Numbered from the stretch's first letter, positions 12,110-24,285 are shown. The stretch is 64,000 bases of DNA from Desmodus rotundus (GCF_022682495.2 NC_071396.1:17419735-17483734); one strand, 5' to 3'. Notes: generated by a model from the letters alone, not told the origin. Numbers and translations are program-made.

Positions 12110-12351
12110 CCCTGGTCAGGTGGCTCAGTGGGCTGGAATATTGTCCCAAGCACCAGAAGATTATGGGTTTGATCCCTGGTCAGGACACATGTCCTGGGTG
12201 GTGAGTTTAATCCCCAGTTGGGGCAGGTGCAGGAGGGAACAGATTGATGTTTTCCTCTTTCTCTCTCTCTTTCTTGCTCTCACTCTCTTCTCTCTTCCCC
12301 TACCTCTTTCTCTAAAATCAATGGATATAATCCTCAGGTGAGGATTAAAAA
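12110..12351 (+). mobile_element. Ves-type SINE nested in L1
   Basis: tRNA-like head CCTGGTCAGGTGGCTCAGTG, B-box-like GGTTTGATCC, a CT-rich stretch (12253-12315) and an A-rich end. The flanks AAGACATGA (12101-12109) and AAGGCATGA (about 12352-12360) look like a target duplication with one mismatch. It inserted into the L1 at 10700-15395, so it is younger than that element. Confidence 0.85.
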
Positions 12352-12539
12352 AAGGCATGAAAAGAAAAAATCTCAGAGGGGAGAAATAGAAAATCATTTA
12401 ATCTAAAATGTAACCATACTAAAATTTTATTAAGTAAATAATGGAATCATTCTAACTTAAAGTGGAGGTTTCAAATCCTGACATGTTAATCATTTTAAAG
12501 AGAATAAAACTTTCAGCATAAGGTAATCACTTTTATGTA

Positions 12540-12567
12540 AATATATATATATATCTGTATATATCCA
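12540..12567. repeat. AT dinucleotide repeat
   Basis: Short ATATAT run interrupted by CTGT, within the decayed L1. Confidence 0.7.
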
Positions 12568-15395
12568 TCACATTACTCATAGTAAATTAGCTGTAGCTGT
12601 ATGAATTTCAGAGCAAGTGGACTTCACGACGAGGAATGTTACCAAAGATGGAGAGAAACACTTTCAAATGATGAAGTCAATTCATCAAGAAGTGAAACCT
12701 GCTCTAACTGGTTATGCTCCCAACTATGCAGCTTGAAAACACATAAAGTTAATATTGACAAGTGAGAGCAAAAATCTGCAAGTCAACAAGAAGATTAAGA
12801 GTCTTTAACACACAGTTTAATAGTTGATAGAACAAGCAGATAGAAAATCTCTAGGGGTAAGGGAGATTTATACACATTATCAACTGAGTTGTTTTAATAA
12901 ATTGTGTGGAACATTCCACACAACAACCAAAAAAGTAGCCATTCCTGTGAGCGCACATGGGGCATCCGCGGGGCGGACCATGTCATCGTAAACGATTCTC
13001 CACGAGCTCTAGAAATGAAGCAATTCAGCGTGTGCGAACTGGTAACATTGGAATCAAACTGCAAATTAACAGCAGGGAGAATAAAAACAGCCAGGTGTTT
13101 GTGACATTATAATGCACATTTGTGACCCATCTATATGACCAGTAGATAATGGAAGAATTCACAAGAGAAAGTTGAAAATACTGTGAATCGAATGGGGATG
13201 GCAACAAAATACATAAAAATTTGTGTGATATTAATAAAGTAGAAATTTAAGGAAAATGTGTAGCTCTGCACACTGTTGTTTACAACAAGGATCTACCTGA
13301 AAGCACCGATCTAAGCTTTCACCTGTAGCCATGAAGAAGAAAGAAGAGGCGGAGGAGAAGGACAATAGTGGGGGGGAGTTGGAAAAGAGAAGTGAATTAA
13401 ATCCTAAGTAGGTAGAAGGAAGGAAGTAATCAATATGAAGATTCAGTCAGAAAGTTACAAAATAAAATATGGAAAACAATACAAAACGATGGAAACACAT
13501 GCAGATTTTTCAAAAATGTCAAAAAATGGAAGTCTAGTTATCAAGGAAAAAAAAAGACATGAATTCCTGATGCCAACAATGAGAGGAGGGTGACCATCAC
13601 TAGGTTTTACAGACAATAAAAGCATACTAGGGACTATTATGAGCAATTTCACGCCGATTTATAGAATATCTTAGATGGAATGAACAAACTCGTTTGTGAA
13701 CACAGCTTACCAAAAATGACTCAAAAAAAAAAACAACACCAAGCATATTTCTCAATAAAATTATTCAACAAAATTAATTTTAATTAATGATAACTTGTCA
13801 TAGTGGTCATTTTAGATCCAGATAAGCTCACTGCGAATTTTTACCAAGCATTTAATGAAAGCTCACTTCTACAACACGCGTGTAGGAGATACAAGAGGGG
13901 AGAAGACGACAAATAGCACCAGCGTCAGTCCAACATCAGAACCAGACAACGGCCCCAAAGAAAGACACTCGCAGCCTGACTGCCTTTGTGATGCCAAATG
14001 CAAATTTCTTTCACAGTGTTAGCAAATCGAATTTAATAATATATTGAAATGACAACATGCCTCGCCAAGTGGGATCTATCCCAGGAATGTGAAGTTTTAA
14101 CATGTTTTAATTGTTCAGTGTACTTTACTAAATTAATAAAAGAAAAGAAAACGCATGATTGGGTAATAAATGCACAAGAAAATACGTGACAAAATTCAAT
14201 ATCCATTCTTAAAACTCTCAGCAAATCAAACATTTGCAACTTTTTAAGGTTGAAATAGAAGTCTAAGAAGTTATCATGCTAAAATTTTACTGAAGAATAA
14301 AAGCAGGAACGCTCTCGTCCCCTGAGAGTGGAAAGCACCAGGAATGCTGGTCTCGCCACTTACATTGAACATGGCACTGGAGTTCTTAACAAGTGCACTA
14401 AGGAAAGAAAGAAGAAAGCAGACACACTAGGAAAGAATAGTGAAACTGTCTTTATTAACAGACAATATGACTATGACGCAGGAGATTTGTAGAAAACTAC
14501 AAATAGCTACCAGAATGATTTTAATAAAATTAGCTAACACAAGGTCGACATGTAAAATTAATTGTATTTCTACATACTTAGCAACAAAAATTGGTGTTCA
14601 GTGTTTTTTAAAGTTATGATTGATAACAGCATACAACATGGTGTAATTAGGGATAATTTTAAAAATAAGCAAGAATGAAAATGGAAAATTACAAAGCAGA
14701 ACTGACAGAAAATAGGAGACCTACATAAATGGAGAAGTACACCATTTTAATAGATCAGGAGATTCAGTATTATTAAGATTTCAATCATCCCACACAATGT
14801 TGGTGAAAATGTAAATTAGTACAACTTTGAAATTGCTTTGACACTTTCTTGAAAAGTTAAATGACATTTATCATAAGTGACTATTTACATTCTTAGGCAT
14901 TTGTCCAAAAGAAATGAAAACATATGTCCACACACTATTTGGATACAAATGTTTCTAGAAGTGTTACTCTGAATGGCCAAACAGTCCATCCATCAAACGG
15001 CAAATGGATCAACGGACTCTATTATATCCATACAGTAGAATATTACTCAGAATAAGAAGGAACAAACAACATGAATGCATCTCAAAAACATTATGTTGAA
15101 TAAAAGAAGACGGGTGCCCAGAATCTGCACTGCATGCTTTCCACTGAAACCTAACACTAGAAAGTGTGGAAAGCAGAGCAGTTGGTGACGGCAGCTCACC
15201 CAGTTCGTGGTGTGCTGGCGTCAGGCGCGAGGGAACATTGTTGGGTGATGGTTATATTCTATACTTTTTCTGGTACAGAGACATGAGTGTACACGCATGG
15301 CTTATTTACATGTGAAAACTCACCAAAATGTACACCAAAAATGGGTGTATTTTATACTACATAAATTATATCTCAAAAGTTAATTAAGAAGCAGA

Positions 15396-16079
15396 ATATA
15401 AAAATATCTTGGCATACAGGATCTGGATTGAGAGCGAGAAGGGCAGCGAAAGAGATATCTGGAATTATGTATAAATTTTACATTTTGAGACTTTATTCTG
15501 CTCTCCAGGCTGTTGTAATATCACATTCTCACATTTAGTATTAGACGCTATGAGTAGTTTTAGTATTGCATCACATAACTAGACTTAGGTATAAGAAGAA
15601 TCTTATTTAAAAATCTGTGCATGAACTAACAGATTTCCAAGCATGGATAGATTGGGCGTGATCATTGAGACTGGTTGTCTGAGGACCTGGCTCTTATTGG
15701 GAGGCCTGCTCGTGAAACTCTTATAACAAACTCATTGAACAAAGTATAAATAAAGTAGACTCAAGTGTTCTGAGTTGGCCATTTCTATGGTGGAGTTGTA
15801 AATCCTCCTCTTTTACAGTTAGAAATATATTTTTATTACAATACCACTTACATGATAATGGACAAGCAACAAACTCTCTTTTCTCATGTATGATGGTCAT
15901 CCTCCCTATTAAACTCTGAAGGGTGATACGGTTTTACAGTTTGCAAAGCATTTTTCTATAAAAGTATATATTAGTTATAGACAATATATTGGCTTTATTT
16001 ATACTGGCTTCATTACAGCTGCTATTTTAGAGATAAAGAGAGTATGAACCCAAAAGTGAACGGGAAGAAGACACAAACA
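15396..16079. other. Unclassified AT-rich sequence
   Basis: No gene or repeat recognised. Low GC, few open frames. Confidence 0.35.
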
Positions 16080-16275
16080 CAACTGACGTTTAGTGAGTGT
16101 TCGCTAAGTGTCGGCGTTAGCAAACAGAGCCCGTCTGAGTTCATTCACACAACAGCCTCGAGAGATAAGGGAAACGCCTCCTGTTAGCAGATGAAGAAAG
16201 GGCTCTGGAGCGCGTCCAGGCTGGTACAGACCTGGTGCAGAGCAGAGCCTGTGTGTGAAGCCCGGCGTCCAGCTT
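16080..16275 (-). repeat. MIR SINE fragment, antisense
   Basis: Diverged antisense MIR: TTTAGTGAGTGTTCGCTAAGTG is the antisense of the MIR 3' end. It is followed by TTCATTCACACAACAGCCTC and a CAGATGAAGAAAG-like core (16190). MIRs are mammalian-wide tRNA-derived SINEs mobilised by L2. Confidence 0.5.
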
Positions 16276-18784
16276 CAAAAACCTGTGCGTTTCTCCAATT
16301 ACACTGCCTTATGAAAAAATGTCAAGACGTATGTTTTGAATCCAGCATCTTACATTCCCAATTTAGTTTTCACCACTGTGCATCTGCTGGTCCAAGTTGA
16401 TATTCCTCAACTCACTGCAAATTAGTTTTACAACATCAAAAGTTTGCATTAATTCCCAAACCCACAGATTAATTTTGACCCACTTTATAACAAAGAATAT
16501 AGTTAAATTAATATAGAATTCTATCAGGAACATAATCAAACCAAACTCTTAAATATTATTCACTTTTAAAATGTTTCATCCAACATCTACTCTCTTCTGT
16601 ATTTTGCAGGGTTTTGTAGACCACATTGACACATTTTCTGACACAGTCATCCTATCTTGTTACGTAACTTTGGACAATGGACTCTCGTTTTCTATTTTGG
16701 GACGTACCTGTCTTAATTATTGGCATCTGACACAGCATGTTCTTTCTCCAGAGGTCACTGTTGGCCTTTGCTGTGTGGGGTGCACTGCGGTTTCCCTCCC
16801 AGAGTCCACAGCGTCCTGCTGAGCCATGACTCCAAATATATATACAGTACATCCCATGGGACGTACCTGGGGACTCATGAGAAGGCACTTAAAAAAATTA
16901 CGCTCAAGTGAATAAGATAAGTAAGTTTATAACAACAGATTACAAAGTACTCATAACAAGTACAAATACAGTTAATTTTTTGTGGAAATCAGCAATTAAC
17001 GGGGCCATTTTGTTCCTATGTGCTGTCTACAGTGAAAAGATCTTGAACTCAAAGGAACTCGTGGAAGAGGCTTGCAGTGTAGCTGAGCAACTGGTTCTCC
17101 TGGCAAGAATAAAGCAGCAGGACTGGCCTTCAGCCACCAAAGTATCTCATTTAAATAGACTGAGAAGAGTGATGGGGAGAAAATGCACACAAGTGTAATT
17201 GGATAACAATAAAAATTTTTAAAAATAAAATTAAAATAAATAAGTAGACTGAGAACATGATTTCTCACCATACATTGCAACACTCTTAGTTTTTGAACAA
17301 GGCGCCGGCTAACTCAGGGTGACGGCCGCAGTTCTCTGGGGTTCGGCTTGCTCCCATTTACTAACACTTGGCAACACTTTGCTGTTTATAACTGAGGCGG
17401 GGGGATTACAGACACTGTGAACCTAATCAATACTTTTGAAATAATTTTTAACAAGTGTGTGAAATTGCACAAATCTTTAAAGTGCGTTTTTCTTTCTGTT
17501 TAGTTAATGAAATTTCAGAGTTGAAAAAGTCTTATATATTCAGCCTTTACACAAATGAAAAAAAACTTCAGTAATTTATCTAAAAGTTACCCAGATTTAG
17601 GCAAAACTTGTGTCATTTTCTAGAGTTCTGTTGGGGTATCCTTGACCTCACGAATCTTGTGATCTTACAGCTTAAATTCAAGCAGATGTTAACGGTCCAG
17701 AACACGAGTGTTCATTGAGTTCTGGCGGTTCAGTTTTGCCTGCAGAGGGAGAAACGTTACTGGGGGAAGGAACCTCTGAGGATAGAAGTGTGGAGACCCC
17801 AGCGACTCTCGGAGAAGGGCCAGTTCTGAGCAACAACTTACTCAGCTGCGGGAGCGAGCGCGTGGTCTTTGTGCCTGCTGTCCCTTTCGTAGCAGATTGT
17901 TCACAAGTTCTCTTTGTCTTACCCTAGTAAACAGGGGCTCGCAACTTTAAACATTTAATAATATATATACAGGACGTGAACATGTCTCCTAAGTACACTG
18001 TCCTTGTAGAGGTATGAAAAAAACGACTAGTTTTACTAGCTGAAGCTGGCACTTCTCCTTCAGAAATAACGGTGGTTATTTAGGAAAACCCCCTAAGGCA
18101 GCCCGCGAAGGTCTGATGGTGTGGGTGTGGAGGAGATGAGGAAAGGGCCAAACTTTCTGCAGCAAAAGAAAACTACCAGGCATTGAGGGGCAAGAAGGGA
18201 CTTGAGTAAGGAGAGGGTCTGGGCACTAGTGAAATACGGGTGTGATTGAAGAGGGGAGGGTTCTCTGTTCATCTCTCCAACCTGTTCAGGATTCCACAGC
18301 CAACCCTGCTGTTGCCATTCGCATTCCGTGCGTGCCCCATGGGGCACAGCAGGCATCAGAGACCAGCCAGTCCTGGGGTCGCACTCTCGAGTAAGTGAAC
18401 AAACGGGGGAATGACCGATGATCGCACTAGTGCACATTCTCGGTGACACTGTGGGCAATCATTCAACTTAGGCTCTAGCACGAAAAGATCACCTGGGCTC
18501 TAGAGATACCTGGACCTGTTCTTACCTCCACCAAGCGGGGCCTGCAGGCCCTTCTGCCGGTTTCTGGCTGTCTCCCGCCCGGTCTCCTGCTGGGCTATCA
18601 GGGAGTGCTTAGGAATCCAGCCGGTACATCTACTGACCCAGTCTGGTTCTCTCCAGCGCACCTACAATCACGGCTGTGGGTTGAGAAGAAACACAGGTAG
18701 ATAGTCCTTAAAATAATATCAAAAACCAGTGAGTAGGCTGTGATTTGGGTCAGGGACTAGGTGAGATTCTGTAACCAAGTTTCC
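16276..18784. other. Unclassified sequence, no supported gene
   Basis: About 2.5 kb with no confident repeat or gene. Short open frames (for example 96 codons at 16908-17198 plus, 121 codons at 18093-18458 minus) lack recognisable domains and have competing frames on the opposite strand. An AATAAA followed by an A-rich end at 17199-17245 is described in the findings as a possible retroposed 3' end. Confidence 0.35.
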
Positions 18785-20540
18785 TTTAAGATTTTATTTA
18801 TTTATCTTAATTATTTATTTATTTTTAAATGCTATATTATTGATTATGCTATTACAGTTTTTCCAATTTTCCCCCTGTTACCCCCATCTACCCTGCACCC
18901 CCCAACCCTCCAGCATTCCCCAACTCTAGTTCATATCCATGGGTTGTACATTTAAGTTCTTTGAGTTCTCTGTTTCCTATACCATTTTTGACTTCTCCCT
19001 ATTTAATGCCTACCAGTTATGCTTCTTTTCCCTGTACCTTTTCCCCCCTATTCCTCCCTCCCCCCTCCCCACTGAAAACCCTCCATGTGATCTCCATTTC
19101 TCTGATTCTGTTCCTGTTCTAGTTGTTTGCTTCATTTTTGTTTTCGTTGTTTCTCTTTCTTTTATTTTTTAGGTTCATTTGTTGACAGTTGTGAGTTTGT
19201 TGGCATTTTACTGTTTATATTTTTATCTTCCTTTTCTTAGATAAGTCCCTTTAACATGTCATATAATAATGGCTTGGTGATGATGAACTCCTTTAACTTG
19301 ACCTTATCTGGGAAGCACTTTATCTGCCCTTCCATTCTAAATGATAGCTGTGCTGGATAGAGTATTCTTAGATGTAGGTCCTTGACCTTCACGACTTCAA
19401 ACACTTCTTTCCTGCCCCTTCTTGCCAGTCAGCTGATAGTCTTATGGGAACTCCTTTGTAGGTAACTCTTTCCTTTCCTCTTGCTGCTTTTAAGATTGTC
19501 TCTATGTCTTTAATCTTGGGTAACTTAATGGTGATGTGCCTTGGTGTGTTCCTCTTTGGGTCCAATTTCTTTGGGACTCTGGGCTTCCTGGACTTCCTGA
19601 AAGTCTATTTCCTTTGCCAGATTGGGGAAGTTTTCCTTCATTATTTGTTCAAGTAAGTTTTCAATTTCTTGCTCTTCTTCTCCTTCTGGCACCCCTGTAA
19701 TTCGGATACTGGAATGTTTTAGGTTGTCCCAGAGATTCCTCAGCCTCTCTTCATTTTTTTGGATTCTTGTTTCTTCATTCTATTCTGGTTGGATGTTTAT
19801 TTCTTCCTTTTGTCCAAGTCATTGCTTTCCTTCCTGTCACTGTTTGTTCCCTGAACATTCTGCTTTATTTCACTTTGGGTATCTTTCATTGGTTCTTTCA
19901 TTTTTCAACCAAGCTCAATCAGTTCTGTGAGCATTTTGATTACCAGGGCTTTGAATTCTCCATTAGACAGGTTGGCTATATCTTCCTCGCTTAGTTCTTT
20001 TTCTGAGGTTTTGCTGTGTTCTTTCATTTTGGCCTTATTTCTTTACTGGAGGCCCTGTGAAGTTGTAAGGGGACAGGGCCTTAGGTATTCACCCCAACCC
20101 TCCTTGCTGCGCTGCCTGTGGGGGAGCAGCCAGAGAGGGAACAGTGCAGCTAGCCTGCTCCTCTCTAGTGCACTTTTTAACGAACTCTCCTGTGAGACTG
20201 GGAGTTTCTCCCACTGTGGCAACCGCTGTTGTAGTTCACAGTCGGCTCTGAGTCTCAGTTTCCCCTCAAGGCAGCCCCTCCCACGCAGCCTGCTGCCTGG
20301 CTGCAGCCAGCCCTACCTGCCAGTCCACCGCCTCCCCGGGGTTTTTCTGAGTCAGCCCCATGGTCCGCCAGTCTGGTTGTTCTGGCTGGCTGTTTATTTA
20401 ATTCTGTGGTTGTTGCAGTTCCATACAGTTTGATTTTCTGGCACGCCTGGTTGTTTATTGATTTTAGACTGGTTGTTTTTCTCCTTTTGGTTGTGCAAAG
20501 AAAGGAAGGGTTTCTACCTACACCTCCATCTTGGCTGGAA
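18785..20540 (-). mobile_element. HAL1 (half-LINE, ORF1-only L1 relative), nearly full length
   Basis: Read on the minus strand, it starts near 20540 with an AAGATGGAGGTGTAGGTAG leader typical of L1 5' ends and a GC-rich untranslated region to about 20050. It then runs through an ORF1-like region and a pyrimidine-rich (plus strand) 3' untranslated region, to an A-rich tail at 18785-18825. No ORF2 (endonuclease or reverse transcriptase) sequence is present between ORF1 and the tail, which defines HAL1 elements; they depend on L1 machinery. About 1.76 kb. The 3' region from ORF1 to tail is continuous, so the absence of ORF2 looks original rather than a later deletion, but that is inference. Confidence 0.7.
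19260..19690 (-). pseudogene. HAL1/L1 ORF1p-like pseudogene (RRM and C-terminal part)
   Basis: The minus strand encodes remnants of the L1 ORF1 protein, an RNA-binding chaperone of the retrotransposition particle. Readable pieces include ENFPNLAKEIDFQEVQEAQ near 19640-19585, VTYKGVPIRLSAD near 19470-19425, and a C-terminal KLKEFIITKP near 19300-19275. They come in family order but in different frames with stops between them, so no functional protein can be made. The order and spacing match the ORF1 RNA-recognition and C-terminal domains. Confidence 0.65.
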
Positions 20541-20545
20541 CTCTA

Positions 20546-20731
20546 TTTTTAGAGTGAGGGGAAGGGAGGGAGAAAGAAAGGGAAAGAAACATCAATGTGT
20601 GCTTGCCTCACACTTGCTCCCTACTGGGGGACCTGGCCTGCAACCCAGGCATGTGCTCTGACTGGGAATTGAACTGGTGACCCTTGCTTCATAGTCCATT
20701 GCTCAACCCACTGAGCCACACCAGCCAGGGC
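20546..20731 (-). mobile_element. Ves-type SINE
   Basis: Antisense Ves: GAAACATCAATGTGTGCTTG (20585), ACCTGGCCTGCAACCCAGGC (20631), GACTGGGAATTGAAC and the 5' terminus CCAGCCAGGGC ending at 20731. The tail abuts the 5' end of the HAL1. No clear target duplication was found. Confidence 0.85.
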
Positions 20732-20914
20732 TGTGACCAACTTTTATAAACTTCAGACATGGTCTATACTTTGGTTGCTCAGGTGGCCGTTTTTTTTTTT
20801 CTTTTGTTGTCTTTCAGATATGTTCTTGATGGTTGAGATGAAGAAATAAATAGGATGACTTGCTATTCAAGGAAACCTTGGAATGCTACAGAGTTCATGA
20901 GAAACAGAAAAATC
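20732..20914. other. Spacer between Ves copies
   Basis: Includes a T-rich run (20791-20802). No recognisable feature. Confidence 0.4.
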
Positions 20915-21127
20915 AGTCCTGGCTGGTATGGCTCAGTGGATTGAGCACCAGCCTGCAAACCAAAGGATCGCCAGTTCGATCCCCAGTCAGGGCAGGTGCC
21001 TGGGTTGCAGGCCAGGTCCCCAGTTGGGGGCTCATGAGAGGCTACCACACATTGATGTTTCTCTCCCTCTCTTTCTCTCTCCCTTCCCCTCTGCCTAAAA
21101 ATAAATAAAATACAATCTTAAAAAAAA
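20915..21127 (+). mobile_element. Ves-type SINE with intact box motifs
   Basis: Sense Ves starting TCCTGGCTGGTATGGCTCAG, with A-box-like TGGCTCAGTGGATTGAGCA and an intact B box GTTCGATCC at 20974-20982. The ACCACACATTGATGTTTC body, a CT-rich part and an ATAAATAAAA tail follow. Flanks AAAAATCA precede and follow the element (about 20907-20914 and 21123-21130), consistent with a target duplication. The intact internal polymerase III promoter suggests one of the younger copies here. Confidence 0.9.
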
Positions 21128-21250
21128 TCACGCTGAACAGTGAAGAAGTCTTAGAAAATGAAGGTATTGACAATGCTTTACATCAGAAAAATATTTCAAT
21201 GGTGATATGCATACTAATATAAAATTTATTTCAGATGAAAAGTATTTTGA

Positions 21251-21481
21251 GCCTTGGCTGGTGTGACTCAGTGGACTGAGTGCTGGCCTGCAAACCAAAG
21301 TGTTGCTGGTTTGGTTCCTGGTGAGGGCACATGTCTGGGTTGTGGGCCAGGTCCCGGGGGGGGGGGGGGGGGGGAGGTGTGAGAGGCAACCACACATTGA
21401 TATTTCTCTCCCTTTTTCCCCCTCCTTTCCCCTCTCTCTAAAAATAAACAAATAAATAAATAATTAAAATCTTTTTTAAAA
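21251..21481 (+). mobile_element. Ves-type SINE containing a G19 run
   Basis: Sense Ves beginning GCCTTGGCTGGTGTGACTCAG, with body ACCACACATTGATATTTCTC and an AAATAAATAAATAA tail. The B box is degraded (GTTTGGTTCC). A run of 19 Gs (21356-21374) replaces the short G-run normal in this part of Ves. Flanking AAAAGTATTT before (about 21238-21248) and after (about 21480-21489) supports a target duplication. Confidence 0.9.
21356..21374 (+). repeat. G19 homopolymer
   Basis: Nineteen consecutive G residues inside a Ves SINE, where Ves copies usually carry a short G-rich stretch. Length may be affected by slippage or by sequencing error. Confidence 0.8.
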
Positions 21482-24285
21482 AAGTATTTCGGAAAAAGAA
21501 AAGTATTTTTGGAATGAGCCATATGAATACAATGGAAAGAAGTATGAGTATTATTTTTGTACCTCAGCTAATATATGCAGGGTTATTTAATGATATTTAA
21601 TGTAGGTTAAGAATTATGATCTTCTGAAAATTACATTTTTGATTTTTTTTTTTGGCTTAGGAATATCACTGCCCAAAAAATGTTAAAGAAGAGTAAATTC
21701 AGTAAAAGTGAGCAGAACAACACATTAACATAAGTTTTAAAAATAGTTCTATGTGTGGGAGAGAAGCTGGTTGCTCTGAACTTCATTAAAGCCGATTGTT
21801 GAGAAGACATCTGGAGTCTGATGCTTGGGGGTGGGGGAGGCAGGCGGTACACGTGCGTGGCGGTTTTTGTAGACTTGCCCGAACAAAATGCATTTTTTAT
21901 TACTTGCCAACTGAGTGGCCTCCGTGGGTCATCCTCGGTGCAGGGGTACAACAGGGCAGAGACAAGAAGTGACAGACAAGTGACGGCGGTGGAAGGCGCT
22001 CCCCAAGCTGCGTCAGGCTCCACGTGACCTGCACGTGTGAGCCACCTTATTTTTTCTCCCGCATCGTAAACTCATTAAGTATCCCCATCACCTCAAATAG
22101 TATGTATTCGATGAAAACACATTAATGAATAGTTTACTTCCCAGGAAATAACATACAAATTGTTTTGAAAGGAAATTCGTTCAGAATTAGATATAGTGGG
22201 GATTCAAGGAGCAGCTCTCGTGAAATATCACAAGGTTCATCATTTCAGTCGATAACCGTCGGGCTGTGGTCTTGGGAAGGGAATAAGATCCGGCAGTACC
22301 TCTAAAACTGAAATTCCGGGAGCGGGAGCCTAGCGGGAAGAGGAGCGCTGGCCTCGCCCCTGGGCGCCACGTCCCTGGCCCTGCGGCACCTGCCACGGAC
22401 TCGCTGCCCAGCCAAAGACCTGTAGGAACTTGCGTTTCTCCTTTTATGACATTGCTGGAGCTCACCACAGTGACGGGCGGGGTACAGCATGACACAAAGA
22501 ATACACATAGGAGTTTCCAGCTGAAGCACTAGATGGGGCCAACTGAGGAATCTTGGCTTCTGCGGGCACCTGCGTGGCACCTCCGGCTCCGCCTCTGCGG
22601 AGGGACGGGCTTTCTCTCCTCTCTGGTGTGCTGAGGGGCGCCAAGTCGTCATTAGTTCATCGCTGTGTCTCACGGGCATTTACTTGGTGCCTGCCGGAGG
22701 CCAGGGACTGTCCTGGGCAGCGGGGACTCAACGAGGATCATGAGCCACGGCGATCCTGCTCTGGGGGCCCACCGCGCCGCACTGCGTCCCCCTCCCCCCA
22801 CACACACACCTCCTGCTAGCTGGCAGGGCCAGTCTGTGTGCTCCCCTGTGCACCTGTCCCTAAGGGGCCCTCGACCTCAGCCAGGCTCGCTCCTTGTTCC
22901 CAGGAACGCTGGCAGGGCCTGGGCCCATTAAGCCAGCTTCGGCTCTTGCCTGACTCTGGAGAACAATCTCGGTTTGTATTAGCTGTCACCTCTCCAAGTG
23001 TCTTCTCTTTCCTTCATCAAAGCACATTTTAAAAGGACTGCATTTTTTTTTCTGTTTCAAAACAGCTTTTTCAAAATACATACAGTTTTTCAGCAGTTAC
23101 GCAGCACTGGCTGCGCCCGAGTCTCCCTGACCCTGCCTCCCAGCCAGCACCCAGCCCGCCCACATTCTACCTTGTTCTACCTTGCGCGTGTCTCTGTGGT
23201 TCCAGTGCCACACACGTGTTTTGCCTTTTCTCATTCAGGAAAACAACGAGGGTATTGCAGTTTTGAACAAGCACCTAAGGAGATGCGCCAGGCAAATGTA
23301 TTGTCAGAAGAACTTTTCAAATATTAAATCTAATTTGTGTGAACTATTAAGGTAACTGCAGAAAATAACGGTGTTTTTCTTGCGCAGAGTAGACAGAAGT
23401 GAGCGGAAGAAATGTCGCCCAGCCCCTTCTCCTGTAGCGTTAGGATACCACGGAAGGGAGGCATGTTCATCCTCTAGAGTATGTGGGACACTGAACAACT
23501 CCCATGTTTCACATGGAGATTGATTGGTTAATTCTAATAAATCACTGCAGTCAAGGACTTTGAGTGCAAAAGAGGGGATTTTTGAGGGATGCCATATAAA
23601 CTAGAATGAATAGACCTTAGAATTTGATTGTCGTTTTCAAAGACCCTTGGTCGGATCAGCAAGTCTGACCAACATGACTCCAGATTTTGTATAATATTCC
23701 TGTTCCAAGACCCATCCCAACCACCTCCCTATTCTTACGACATGGTCGCCCCCACCACATCAAAGTGTCCAGGCCAGAGGTTAAGGCTGAGGTTGAGGTG
23801 AGATGAGAACATGGACATGTGTCGCTCATCTCTGGACCATAACTTAACTTCCTTTTGTGGCCCCTTAGCCTGGCCGAGGCCCCCAACACTGCCTGCGAGT
23901 CTCACACAGCTATTCCCCGCTGTACGTGTCCTGTGCTTTCCACGTGGCTCCAGACCACCTGTCCGTGAGACCTTTGAGAATACTTTGACTCTGTTCCTGA
24001 AAAAGTGATTGTCCTAACAGGGCATATACGTAGTTGTTGAAAATAGGGTTATCTTGATGACCTTTGACATGGGAAACTAGGCAATGGTAACACTGTCACA
24101 GCGGCACAATGACATTTAAGACGTCAGTGTAGGACACAATACTGTCAATGGAATAAGTGACATCCTAGAGCATGTTTCCAGCTTTTTGATTTACCGTCCT
24201 GTTTAGTTGACGACACAAAGAAGCTTTCCAATGGTTACAAAGTAAAGGTCTGCATTACAGTGACCAGCTTCCAATGACCCTGGGG
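21482..24285. other. Unclassified; GC-rich block 22290-22950
   Basis: No gene is supported. The block 22290-22950 is GC- and CpG-richer than its surroundings and gives overlapping frames on both strands (125 and 102 codons minus, 88 codons plus twice), none with a known domain. A small piece at about 22650-22745 (TTTACTTGGTGCCTGCCGGAGGCCAGGGACTG region) resembles the antisense 3' end of an L2-type LINE. Confidence 0.4.

Larger units (their letters stand above)
10700..15395 (+). mobile_element. Long decayed L1 (L1M-type), sense strand
   Basis: This is the longest transposon relic in the window. The 5' part (about 10700-11730) follows an old L1 5' untranslated/ORF1-side region, for example TCAATAAACAACATATAGATG, ATAGAGATGATAAAATTGGCAGACT and AAGGATTCAGGGAAG. 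From about 12600 it follows ORF2: endonuclease side (ATTGATAGAACAAGCAGATAGAAAATC-like, 12820), the reverse-transcriptase region (AAGTGGGATCTATCCCAGGAATG-like, 14066), the C-terminal region (ACACACTATTTGGATACAAATG), and the 3' end (TATACTACATAAATTATATCTCA) near 15390. Many frameshifts, stops and gaps mean it encodes nothing. A Ves SINE (12110-12351) and an unclassified block (about 11735-12060) interrupt it. Confidence 0.8.

Noticed and set aside
20971..20985. Functional tRNA gene
   Set aside because: The B box and A box belong to a Ves SINE; there is no cloverleaf beyond the tRNA-like head.
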